Positions 7,313 to 15,053 of a DNA stretch of 22,344 nucleotides are shown piece by piece. The notes under the pieces are model-generated. The model was given only the letters and a program-made list of their open reading frames with translations, had not been told where the DNA came from and made no database searches. The position numbers and the translations under genes are program-made. The stretch is from Mariniphaga sp964398855 (GTDB taxonomy: Bacteria; Bacteroidota; Bacteroidia; Bacteroidales; Prolixibacteraceae): the NCBI GenBank assembly GCA_964398855.1, contig CAYNOQ010000040.1, positions 1 to 22,344 on the forward strand, given 5' to 3'. Within the stretch, counting starts at the first letter, position 1; the number at the start of each line of letters is the position of its first letter.

Positions 7313-8497
7313 ATGTCATATTCCTATCAGTTAAAGAGGGTGGATTTCATTTTCAGAAATGAAAATGACTGGGAAAAAATCCTCTCTTCATCCATAAAAA
7401 GGAGACGCGATGAGCTGATCAACGAACTAATCAGCTCGGAGCTGAAAGGGCGCGGAGGTGCAGGTTTTCCTACCGGACTAAAATGGAAACTCACCGCCGA
7501 AGCAAAAGCGCCTGCAAAATATGTGATTTGCAACGCCGATGAAGGTGAACCGGGAACTTTCAAAGATAGGGAAATCCTTTCGCAGGTACCCTATAAAGTG
7601 CTTACCGCCATGGCCGTTTGCGGCTATGTCGTCGGGGCAAAGGAGGGGTTCATCTATATGCGCGGAGAGTATAAATTCCTTGAAGATGAGTTGAACAAAG
7701 CTATCCGGGAGTTTGAATATTATTGCCAGGAAATAGACCTTGAATTCAAAATCAAAATCTTCATGGGCAGCGGCGCCTATATTTGTGGCGAGGAGACTGC
7801 CCTGATGGAGTCGATGGAAGGGCGCCGGGGAGAACCTCGCAATAAGCCGCCTTATCCCACCCAGCATGGCTATATGGGCATGCCGACCGTTGTCAACAAC
7901 GTGGAAACCCTTGTGCACACCTGGACAATTTTTAAATATGGCGCCAAAAAGTTCTATGATCTTGGCGTTCAGTATTCCCGTGGCACCAAGCTCTTTTCTG
8001 TTTCGGGCGATACGCCAAAACCCGGAATTTATGAGTTAGAGCTTGGCATGAGCCTTCAGGATTTTGTTCACGAATTTGGCGACGGAGATACCAAGGCAGT
8101 GCAGGTTGGCGGAGCTTCGGGTTTTCTTGTGCCCCGCAAAAAGTTTGGCGACACAGCCATCGGTTATGAAGGCAAATTAGTGGGAATATCCCTGCCAACC
8201 GGCGGCTCAATGATGCTCTTCAACAGCTCCCGCTCCATGTTTAACGTGCTGGATAACTACCTTGATTTTTTCCGTGAGGAATCGTGCGGACAATGCACCC
8301 CCTGCCGCGTGGGCTGTCAGCAGCTGCTCTTGGGAATAAAAGCGGTGAAGCGTGGCGAAAAACCAGCATCTTATTTAGATAAACTACTGAAACTCACGGA
8401 GACCATGCAGCTCACATCAAAGTGCGGTTTAGGGCAATCCGTGGCAAATTCATTCTCTTCAATTGTAGAAAATTTCAGAGAAGAGATGATTTATTAA
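7313..8497 (+). CDS. hydB: [FeFe]-hydrogenase beta subunit HydB (NuoF-like, NAD(H)/FMN)
   Basis: A 394-residue NuoF-type subunit that exchanges electrons with NAD(H) through FMN. It carries the glycine-rich FMN/NAD loop GRGGAGFPTGLKW (46-58), NADEGEPGTFKDR (74-86), GSGAYICGEETAL, a SLBB region (about 230-290), and a [4Fe-4S] site C325-x2-C328-x2-C331 with the fourth ligand C371. An extra cysteine, C335, lies just after the site. Compared with bifurcating HydB of Thermotoga maritima, which is over 600 residues, it lacks both the N-terminal [2Fe-2S] thioredoxin-like domain and the C-terminal ferredoxin domain. It is the middle gene of the operon, 10 bases after hydC and 19 before hydA. The subunit assignment is firm; whether the complex bifurcates electrons is open. 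Confidence 0.93.
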   Translation: MSYSYQLKRVDFIFRNENDWEKILSSSIKRRRDELINELISSELKGRGGAGFPTGLKWKLTAEAKAPAKYVICNADEGEPGTFKDREILSQVPYKVLTAMAVCGYVVGAKEGFIYMRGEYKFLEDELNKAIREFEYYCQEIDLEFKIKIFMGSGAYICGEETALMESMEGRRGEPRNKPPYPTQHGYMGMPTVVNNVETLVHTWTIFKYGAKKFYDLGVQYSRGTKLFSVSGDTPKPGIYELELGMSLQDFVHEFGDGDTKAVQVGGASGFLVPRKKFGDTAIGYEGKLVGISLPTGGSMMLFNSSRSMFNVLDNYLDFFREESCGQCTPCRVGCQQLLLGIKAVKRGEKPASYLDKLLKLTETMQLTSKCGLGQSVANSFSSIVENFREEMIY

Positions 8498-8516
8498 CCA
8501 ATAAAACAGAGTTATT

Positions 8517-10307
8517 ATGGGCAAAACAGTAAATATCAGTATAAACGGCTCTCCGGTCAAAATCGAAAAAGGGAAAACCATTCTTGATGCCGCAGACGGA
8601 ATCGGAATCAAAATCCCAACCCTTTGCTACCACAAAGACCTTTGTGTGGCTGGAAATTGCAGGGTTTGCGTTGTGGAAGTAGTCGGGCAGAAAAGGCTTT
8701 CGGCAGCCTGTGCAACACCTTGCGAAGAGGGGATGGAGATACTCACAAACAGCCTGAAAGTGAGAAATTCAAGAAAACATATCATCGAACTACTTTTGGC
8801 TGAGCACAATGCAGATTGTACCAAATGTTACCGTAACGGCAACTGCGAACTTCAGGACTTGTCTTCCGAGTATAAAATCATGACTCAGGATTTTATTGAG
8901 CTGGCTCCGCTGAAAAACTACACCATCGACATGTTTTCTCCTTCCATTATGAAGGATGACAGCAAGTGTATCCGCTGCCAGCGGTGTGTACGCACCTGTG
9001 CGGAGCTTCAGGGAGTAAACGCACTCACCGTTGCCTATAAAGGTGACAAAATGAAAATCTCAACATTTTTTGAGAAACCGATGAATGATGTGGTTTGCAC
9101 CAATTGCGGACAATGTATCATCCACTGCCCCACCGGCGCATTAATCGAAAGAAATTACATTGAGGAAGTGTGGGGTGCCATTTCTGACCCCACAAAGCAC
9201 GTTGTGATTCAAACAGCCCCCGCTGTGCGCGTGGGTTTGGGCGAGGAAATGGGTATGGAGCCGGGTGAGCGCGTAACCGGAAAAATGGTGGCAGCGCTGA
9301 AAAGATTGGGTTTCGACTCGGTATTGGATACCGATTTCACGGCTGATTTAACCATTGTGGAAGAGGGAAGCGAGTTGCTTTCAAGGCTAAAGAAAGCATT
9401 GGTTGAAAATAACAAAGAAGTTAAATTTCCGATGATCACTTCCTGCTCGCCGGGCTGGATAAAATATATCGAGCACCTTTATCCGGAGTACCTGGACCAT
9501 CTTTCCACCTGCAAATCGCCGCAGCAGATGTTCGGTTCGCTGGCAAAAACATACTATGCAAAAGCACGCAATCTTGACCCTGCCAAAATTGTTTCCGTTT
9601 CCATCATGCCGTGCACAGCCAAAAAATTTGAGGCGCACCGACCCGAAATGCACGACAGCGGCTACCGGGATGTGGACTATGTGCTGACCACCCGCGAGCT
9701 GGCAATTATGATCAAACAGGCAGGACTTGATTTCAAAAAGCTGGAACCGGCAAAATATGACCGGCTGATGGGAGACTCCACAGGGGCAGGCGTAATTTTC
9801 GGTGCCACCGGCGGCGTGATGGAAGCTGCATTGCGAACTGCCTATGAGCTGATTACCGGCAGAGATGTGCCGTTTGAAAACCTGAATATCACCCCGGTGA
9901 GGGGTGTTGAAGGGGTGCGTTACGCTTCCATAAAAATTGAAAATCCCCTGACGGAATGGTCATTTCTCGACGGCGTTGAGCTGAAATGCGCCGTAGCTCA
10001 CGGTTTAGTTAATGCAAAACAGGTGATGGACGACATAAAAAATGGCAAATCAGACTTCCATTTCATCGAAATCATGGCTTGCCCCGGCGGTTGTCTCGGC
10101 GGCGGCGGACAACCCATACCGACAAATCCCGAAATCAGACGGAAACGTACCGAGGCAATTTATGCAGAAGATGCCGATTTACCCATCCGAAAATCACACC
10201 ATAATCCTGAAATACAAAAGCTTTATAACGATTTCCTCAAAGAGCCGCTGGGCGAATTGTCGCATCAGTTGTTGCACACCACCTACACAAAACGGGAAAG
10301 ATATTAA
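8517..10307 (+). CDS. hydA: [FeFe]-hydrogenase catalytic subunit HydA
   Basis: A 596-residue catalytic subunit that reduces protons or oxidises H2. Domains in order: N-terminal [2Fe-2S] (C37, C48, C51, C65); His-ligated [4Fe-4S] (H97, C101, C104, C110); two ferredoxin [4Fe-4S] clusters (C151/154/157/161 and C194/197/200/204); the H-cluster domain with TSCSPGW (C310), MPCTAKKFE (C366) and MACPGGC (C522, C526); and the small-subunit domain near the C-terminus. All H-cluster ligands are present, so it should be active once matured. Unlike T. maritima HydA it has no added C-terminal [2Fe-2S] domain. The H-cluster needs HydE, HydF and HydG, none of which is in this window. The strong terminator at 10321-10353 closes the operon. 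Confidence 0.97.
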   Translation: MGKTVNISINGSPVKIEKGKTILDAADGIGIKIPTLCYHKDLCVAGNCRVCVVEVVGQKRLSAACATPCEEGMEILTNSLKVRNSRKHIIELLLAEHNADCTKCYRNGNCELQDLSSEYKIMTQDFIELAPLKNYTIDMFSPSIMKDDSKCIRCQRCVRTCAELQGVNALTVAYKGDKMKISTFFEKPMNDVVCTNCGQCIIHCPTGALIERNYIEEVWGAISDPTKHVVIQTAPAVRVGLGEEMGMEPGERVTGKMVAALKRLGFDSVLDTDFTADLTIVEEGSELLSRLKKALVENNKEVKFPMITSCSPGWIKYIEHLYPEYLDHLSTCKSPQQMFGSLAKTYYAKARNLDPAKIVSVSIMPCTAKKFEAHRPEMHDSGYRDVDYVLTTRELAIMIKQAGLDFKKLEPAKYDRLMGDSTGAGVIFGATGGVMEAALRTAYELITGRDVPFENLNITPVRGVEGVRYASIKIENPLTEWSFLDGVELKCAVAHGLVNAKQVMDDIKNGKSDFHFIEIMACPGGCLGGGGQPIPTNPEIRRKRTEAIYAEDADLPIRKSHHNPEIQKLYNDFLKEPLGELSHQLLHTTYTKRERY

Positions 10308-10320
10308 AGCTTTTTCGATT

Positions 10321-10353
10321 AAGGATCCGGCATTCCCGGGTCCTTTTTCTTTT
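10321..10353 (+). terminator. Rho-independent terminator of the hyd operon
   Basis: A 10-pair stem (AAGGATCCGG with CCGGGTCCTT, one G-U pair) closes a five-base loop (CATTC). It is followed by a T-rich tract (TTTTCTTTT). It starts 14 bases after the hydA stop. Confidence 0.87.
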
Positions 10354-10418
10354 CAGAAAATTCATCCTCCCTTCATTATTTGTATATTCGCGCCAATAAA
10401 TTTCAATCAATTAACATC

Positions 10419-11258
10419 ATGAAAAAAATATTCCTTATCGTTTTGTGGCTTATTCCTCTTTCGCTCTTCTCTCAGCAAATGAATGTAATAACCTTCAACA
10501 TCAGATACGGCACTGCTCCCGACGGAGAAAACTCGTGGCACAACCGGATTGATATGGTCAATGGTCTGCTGCGTTTCCACGATGCCGACATATTTGGCTT
10601 GCAGGAAGCGCTCTATCAGCAAATTATTGATATTGAAAAGGGGCTGCCCGGTTTTGGCTGGTTTGGCGTTGGCCGCGACGATGGCGATAAGGCGGGGGAA
10701 TTCACACCGATTTTCTATAATCAATCTAAATTCAAGTTGCTGGAACACGGAACTTTCTGGCTTTCGGAAACACCGGAAGCACCAAGCAAAAGCTGGGATG
10801 CCGCATTGAATCGGATTGTAACCTGGGGGCGTTTTAAAACCAAAAAAGGAGGAAAACAGTTCATCTTTTTCAACACCCATTTTGACCACCGCGGAATGGA
10901 AGCACGGAAAAATTCTGCCAAACTCATCTGGGAAAAAATTCAGGAAATCACTAAAAACAAGAATATTCCAGTGTTTGTAACCGGCGATTTCAATCTCTCG
11001 CCCGACTCGGAACCGATACTCCTGCTGAAAAATTATCTGCGGGACAGCTACGAAGTTTCCCAGGAACCGCCTTACGGTCCGATTGGAACATTTCAGGCTT
11101 TTAAAATTGATGCCGAACTGACAAGCAAGGTGCGCATCGACTATGTTTTTGTTAACGAAAAAGTTGATGTGCTGAAATATGCCACACTCACCGATTTCAA
11201 AGATTACCGGTTTCCTTCTGACCATCTTCCGGTTTTCACAAAAGTTCGTTTTAAATGA
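10419..11258 (+). CDS. Exported endonuclease/exonuclease/phosphatase (EEP) family hydrolase
   Basis: A 279-residue protein with a signal peptide (1-20, ending LFSQQ). All EEP-fold motifs are present: FNIRYG (N27), LQE (E63), NTHFDHRG (152-159, H154), GDFN (D190, N192) and SDHLP (D268, H269). These give the metal site and acid/base residues, so it should be an active Mg-dependent phosphodiesterase or phosphatase. The substrate cannot be read from sequence: DNA, sphingomyelin and sugar- or inositol-phosphates are all used in this superfamily. I start at ATG 10419, not the in-frame TTG at 10380, because only the later start gives a proper signal peptide. TATATTCG (10383-10390) is a 7-of-8 -7 match. 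A clear paralogue lies at 15054-15902. Confidence 0.88.
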   Translation: MKKIFLIVLWLIPLSLFSQQMNVITFNIRYGTAPDGENSWHNRIDMVNGLLRFHDADIFGLQEALYQQIIDIEKGLPGFGWFGVGRDDGDKAGEFTPIFYNQSKFKLLEHGTFWLSETPEAPSKSWDAALNRIVTWGRFKTKKGGKQFIFFNTHFDHRGMEARKNSAKLIWEKIQEITKNKNIPVFVTGDFNLSPDSEPILLLKNYLRDSYEVSQEPPYGPIGTFQAFKIDAELTSKVRIDYVFVNEKVDVLKYATLTDFKDYRFPSDHLPVFTKVRFK

Positions 11259-11380
11259 AAACCGCTTAATATTAATTTCATATTTAATAATTTAGTTGCT
11301 TCCTATCTCCGTTCCTGAGATAAAAATCTGCAATTTCGTCATTGCAATGCACATAAAGTTCATTATTAAAAAACAAACGT

Positions 11381-12553
11381 ATGTTTAAAATAAAAACGCT
11401 GAACAAGATAGACAGTGAAGGACTTAACCTTCTTCCGTCAGACAATTATGAGATTGATACCGGCATTGAGTCGCCGGATGCAATAATCCTGCGCAGTTAC
11501 AATATGCACGATATGGAGCTGATGCCGTCTCTGAAGGCAGTTGCGCGGGCAGGCGCCGGAATTAACAATATTCCCATTGATAAGTGTACCGAAAAGGGGA
11601 TTGTGGTTTTTAATACGCCCGGCGCCAATGCCAACGGGGTGAAGGAGCTGGTGATTGCCGGTTTGCTGATGGTGTCGAGAGATATTGTTCAGGGTGCCGA
11701 ATGGGCAAAAACGCTGATAGGAAAAGGCGACGAAGTGCCGGCACTGATTGAGCAGGGCAAAAAAAGTTTTGCCGGTCAGGAAATCCGGGGAAAGACCCTT
11801 GCGGTTATCGGATTGGGAGCCATCGGGATACAGGTTGCCAATGTTGCCTGGTATTTAGGTATGAAAGTTATCGGATATGACCCCTATATGTCGGTGAACC
11901 GGGCGCTGCAGCTCAGTAACCATGTGAAGTTCGTCAACGATATTCAGGCACTGCTCAGCCATGCCGATTATGTTACACTGAATGTTCCGCTGACGCACGA
12001 AACAAAAAACTACATTTGTGAAGAGCGGTTAAAAATCATGAAAAATGGTGTGCGCATTCTCAATTTTTCACGCGGCGGTCTGGTTGATTTGGATGCGCTG
12101 GAAAACGCCCTTGAAACCGGTAAGGTAGCGCGCTACATTACCGATTTCCCCAACGAACGGATACTGAAAATGAAAAATGCAATTGCCATTCCTCACTTAG
12201 GCGCTTCCACAGGGGAATCGGAAACCAACTGCGCAATTATGGCTGTGAAGCAGGTTAAAAATTTCCTTGAAAACGGGAACATTAAAAATTCGGTCAATTT
12301 TCCCGAAGCGGAAATGGAACGCAACGGCGGAGCCAGAATCCTGATTGCCAATCAGAATATTCCCAAAATGGTCAGCCAGATTTCCAGCGTTCTTGCCTCG
12401 GAAGGATTGAATATAGACAACCTGCTGAACAGAAAGCATGAAAACATTGCATACAACATCATTGATGTGAATGTGCCTGCTTTGGACCCGGGGCTTGAAG
12501 ACAAGCTCATGACGATTGAAGGGGTTTTTATGGTACGTATCCTTCAGGCTTAA
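11381..12553 (+). CDS. serA: D-3-phosphoglycerate dehydrogenase
   Basis: A 390-residue D-isomer 2-hydroxyacid dehydrogenase with a C-terminal ACT-like domain, which together indicate 3-phosphoglycerate dehydrogenase, first enzyme of the phosphorylated serine pathway. The NAD-binding motif GLGAIG is at 144-149. Active-site residues are R231 (FSRGGLVD), probably E259 (TDFPNE) and H272 (PHLGAST). The substrate loop RAGAGINNIP follows residue 50. The ACT region covers about 315-390 (ILIANQNIPKMVSQISSVL). The segment between the Glu and His is a few residues shorter than in human or E. coli SerA. No serC lies next to it. It stands as a single gene with its own terminator. Confidence 0.92.
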   Translation: MFKIKTLNKIDSEGLNLLPSDNYEIDTGIESPDAIILRSYNMHDMELMPSLKAVARAGAGINNIPIDKCTEKGIVVFNTPGANANGVKELVIAGLLMVSRDIVQGAEWAKTLIGKGDEVPALIEQGKKSFAGQEIRGKTLAVIGLGAIGIQVANVAWYLGMKVIGYDPYMSVNRALQLSNHVKFVNDIQALLSHADYVTLNVPLTHETKNYICEERLKIMKNGVRILNFSRGGLVDLDALENALETGKVARYITDFPNERILKMKNAIAIPHLGASTGESETNCAIMAVKQVKNFLENGNIKNSVNFPEAEMERNGGARILIANQNIPKMVSQISSVLASEGLNIDNLLNRKHENIAYNIIDVNVPALDPGLEDKLMTIEGVFMVRILQA

Positions 12554-12568
12554 ATCCACGCCTTGCAG

Positions 12569-12599
12569 AAAAGAGGAAGCTTCGGTATTCCTCTTTTTT
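12569..12599 (+). terminator. Rho-independent terminator of serA with a cUUCGg loop
   Basis: A perfect nine-pair stem (AAAGAGGAA at 12570-12578 with TTCCTCTTT at 12588-12596) is capped by a very stable C-TTCG-G tetraloop, with one bulged A between. A run of T follows. It lies 16 bases after the serA stop. Confidence 0.9.
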
Positions 12600-12601
12600 G
12601 T

Positions 12602-12609
12602 TAACTTTG
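12602..12609 (+). promoter_or_regulatory. -7 element of the transketolase promoter
   Basis: TAACTTTG is an exact TAnnTTTG match, 44 bases before the transketolase ATG. It directly abuts the serA terminator. No good TTTG is present at the usual distance; the best is TTCG at 12581-12584, inside the terminator loop. Confidence 0.5.
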
Positions 12610-12653
12610 GGTTCTTTCAGAAAACAAATTAATAATTTTTAAAAAGAAGAAAT

Positions 12654-14687
12654 ATGAGTAAGCAAATTGAAACCAGAGCAGCAGACAATATTCGCATACT
12701 ATCCGCTGCCATGGTTGAGAAGGCAAAATCCGGACATCCGGGCGGCGCTATGGGTGGAGCCGATTTCGTTCACATCCTCTATTCCGAATTTTTAAATTAT
12801 GACCCCGACGATACCTCATGGGCAAACAGGGACCGCTTTTTCCTTGATCCCGGGCACATGTCGCCCATGCTCTATTCCGTATTGACAATGGCCGGTTTCT
12901 TCGAAATGGAAGATTTGAAAAACTTCCGCCAGTGGGGCAGCGTAACGCCGGGACATCCGGAAGTAGATATTTTGCGTGGAATCGAAAATACATCCGGTCC
13001 GTTAGGGCAGGGGCATACCATGGCTGTTGGCGCTGCCATTGCCGAAAAATTTCTGAAAAACCGGTTTGGCGACTGGATGTCGCACAAAATATACACCTTC
13101 ATTTCAGATGGTGGAATTCAGGAAGAGATATCACAGGGAGCCGGGCGCATTGCGGGTTATTTAGGATTGGACAACCTGGTTATGTTTTACGACTCCAACG
13201 ATATTCAGCTCTCCACAACCACAAGTGCCGTTTCAAATGAAGACACTGCAAAAAAATATGAAGCCTGGGGGTGGAAGGTAGTCACCATAGACGGAAATAA
13301 TCCGGGACAGATACGGAAAGCATTAAAAGACGCCGGCGCCGAAATGGAAAAACCGACCCTTATTATCGGGAAAACGGTTATGGGCAAAGGTGCCGTTACC
13401 GAAGCCGGGGAAAGCTTTGAACATCAGGTTTCCACGCACGGCATGCCGCTTTCGGGAGCGGGCGCTTCTTTTGCCGGAACCATCAAAAACTTAGGGGGCG
13501 ACCCGGAAAATCCCTTTGTGATTTTTGACGATGTGAAAGCTGTTTATGATAAGCGAAAAGAGGAGCTTGTTCAATATGCCAAAGAGAGAAAAGCTGCACA
13601 GGCAGAATGGGAAAAGGAAAATCCCGAACTTGCAGCAAAGTGGAACCTGTTCTTTTCCGGCAAGCTGCCGGAGTTCGATTTTTCGGCAATTGAACAGAAA
13701 GCTAACAACGCTACGCGCGCTGCTTCCGGCAACGTAATGGGCGCCATGGCAGGAAATATTGAAAACCTGATTGTGGCTTCTGCTGACCTCTCCAACTCCG
13801 ACAAAACCGACGGATTCCTGAAAAAAACCACCGCTTTCACAAAGGACGATTTCAGCGGCTCTTTCCTGCAGGTTGGCGTCAGTGAGCTGACCATGGCGTG
13901 CTTAGCCAACGGAATGGCGCTGCATGGCGGCGTTATCCCTGTTTGCGGAACTTTCTTTGTCTTTTCCGACTATATGAAACCGGCAGTCAGACTGGCGGCA
14001 CTCATGGAGCTTCCCGTGAAATATGTCTGGACGCACGACGCATTCCGCGTTGGCGAGGATGGACCCACCCACCAGCCGGTGGAGCAGGAAGCGCAAATCC
14101 GCCTGATGGAAAAACTCAAAAACCACAGCGGAAATAACAGTATGTTAGTACTGCGCCCCGCTGATGTGCACGAAGCCACCGTCTCCTGGAAAATGGCAAT
14201 GGAGAACACGGCTACTCCCACGGCGCTGATTTTGTCGCGCCAGAACATCACAAACCTGCCGGTGAGCGGAGATGCCTACCAGTCGGCGCTGCAAACTAAA
14301 AAGGGAGCATATATCGTTGTGAAACCCGAAGGCACTCCTGATGTGGTTTTGGTGGCAAGCGGCTCGGAAGTCTCCACATTGGTTGAAGGCGCAAAGCTGC
14401 TCAGCGAAAGCGACCGGCTGAAAGTGCAGGTAGTTACCGCACCTTCTGAAGGACTTTTCCGCAACCAGCCCGACGCATATCAGCAAAGCGTACTTCCGGT
14501 GGGAATACCACGATTCGGACTCACCGCCGGACTTCCAGTTACCCTTGCCGGATTGGTTGGTGAAAACGGTAAAATCTGGGGAATGGAGTCGTTTGGCTAC
14601 TCGGCACCATACACAGTTTTAGACGAAAAATTAGGTTTCAATGCCGAAAATGTTTACAAGCAGGTTTCAAAAATGCTGAAAAAGTAA
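12654..14687 (+). CDS. tkt: Transketolase, Bacteroides type
   Basis: A 677-residue full-length thiamine-diphosphate enzyme that moves two-carbon ketol units in the non-oxidative pentose phosphate pathway. Marks include KSGHPGGAMGGADF near 25, DPGHMSPMLYS, TPGHPEVD, GPLGQGHTMAVGAAIAEKF, and the diphosphate/Mg motif ISDGGIQEEISQ...FYDSNDIQLS. The usual GDG start of that motif is SDG, as I recall in Bacteroides transketolases. The pyrimidine domain has GVSELTMACLANGM, including the catalytic Glu, and the phosphate-binding HDAFRVGEDGPTHQPVEQ stretch. The C-terminal domain ends at VYKQVSKMLKK. It is a single-gene unit between two terminators. The function is well supported; substrate range is not visible. 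Confidence 0.96.
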   Translation: MSKQIETRAADNIRILSAAMVEKAKSGHPGGAMGGADFVHILYSEFLNYDPDDTSWANRDRFFLDPGHMSPMLYSVLTMAGFFEMEDLKNFRQWGSVTPGHPEVDILRGIENTSGPLGQGHTMAVGAAIAEKFLKNRFGDWMSHKIYTFISDGGIQEEISQGAGRIAGYLGLDNLVMFYDSNDIQLSTTTSAVSNEDTAKKYEAWGWKVVTIDGNNPGQIRKALKDAGAEMEKPTLIIGKTVMGKGAVTEAGESFEHQVSTHGMPLSGAGASFAGTIKNLGGDPENPFVIFDDVKAVYDKRKEELVQYAKERKAAQAEWEKENPELAAKWNLFFSGKLPEFDFSAIEQKANNATRAASGNVMGAMAGNIENLIVASADLSNSDKTDGFLKKTTAFTKDDFSGSFLQVGVSELTMACLANGMALHGGVIPVCGTFFVFSDYMKPAVRLAALMELPVKYVWTHDAFRVGEDGPTHQPVEQEAQIRLMEKLKNHSGNNSMLVLRPADVHEATVSWKMAMENTATPTALILSRQNITNLPVSGDAYQSALQTKKGAYIVVKPEGTPDVVLVASGSEVSTLVEGAKLLSESDRLKVQVVTAPSEGLFRNQPDAYQQSVLPVGIPRFGLTAGLPVTLAGLVGENGKIWGMESFGYSAPYTVLDEKLGFNAENVYKQVSKMLKK

Positions 14688-14706
14688 AATTGCTAAAAAA
14701 ACACGC

Positions 14707-14742
14707 AAAAAAATGCCGGTTCCAAAGAGCCGGCATTTTTTT
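14707..14742 (+). terminator. Rho-independent terminator of transketolase
   Basis: Seven A (14707-14713) pair with seven T (14736-14742) around a GC-rich core (TGCCGGT with GCCGGCA, one G-U pair) and an eight-base loop. It starts 19 bases after the stop. The A/T flanks make it nearly symmetric, so it could also act on transcripts from the other strand, although the next intact gene runs the same way. Confidence 0.9.
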
Positions 14743-14799
14743 ATTCCCAGAGGGAAGAATTCTAAAATGTGTGTTGGTGTTTTCTAAATTTTTTAGCAA

Positions 14800-14952
14800 A
14801 TGAGCTTCTGTATTCAGCTGATAAAAATAATGTATAAATGTAATATAGAACACTTTAATCTGGATGCTATACTATCAGTGGGATACAGAGTTAATCCAAA
14901 CAAGGCAGCCAATCAGAAATTGGGGTTTGATTTTACACCAATTTTTGACTAA
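14800..14952 (+). pseudogene. Fragment resembling the RhuM / Bro-like virulence protein family
   Basis: A 50-codon open frame (ATG at 14800, another at 14830) contains HFNLDAILSVGYRVNPNKA. This closely resembles the highly conserved YNLDxIISVGYRVxSxR segment of RhuM-family proteins, which are normally over 300 residues. Neither the N-terminal half nor the following FRxWA segment can be seen; after NPNKA the sequence becomes unrelated (QKLGFDFTPIFD) and stops. This is probably a remnant of a mobile or accessory gene lost from this intergenic region. The rest of 14743-15053 holds only the promoter described next. Confidence 0.55.
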
Positions 14953-14957
14953 TTTTG
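14926..14957 (+). promoter_or_regulatory. Bacteroidota promoter of the second EEP gene
   Basis: TTTG (14926-14929), a 20-base spacer and TAATTTTG (14950-14957) form a complete consensus match. It overlaps the end of the RhuM-like fragment and lies about 97 bases before the ATG at 15054, giving a leader of about 90 bases. Confidence 0.65.
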
Positions 14958-15053
14958 ACTGTTTTGAAAAAAGGCAAATTATAGGTTAAACCCTGTGATT
15001 TTTATTTACAAACTTTATCAGGAAGTGTCATCAATTCTAAAAAAAATACTGTT

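Noticed and set aside
10380..10418. TTG start for the first EEP gene
   Set aside because: It would put 13 residues before a perfect signal peptide starting at the ATG 10419.
12654..14687. SDG in place of GDG in the transketolase cofactor motif as a sign of lost activity
   Set aside because: As I recall, Bacteroides-type transketolases share this variant, and the rest of the cofactor site is intact.
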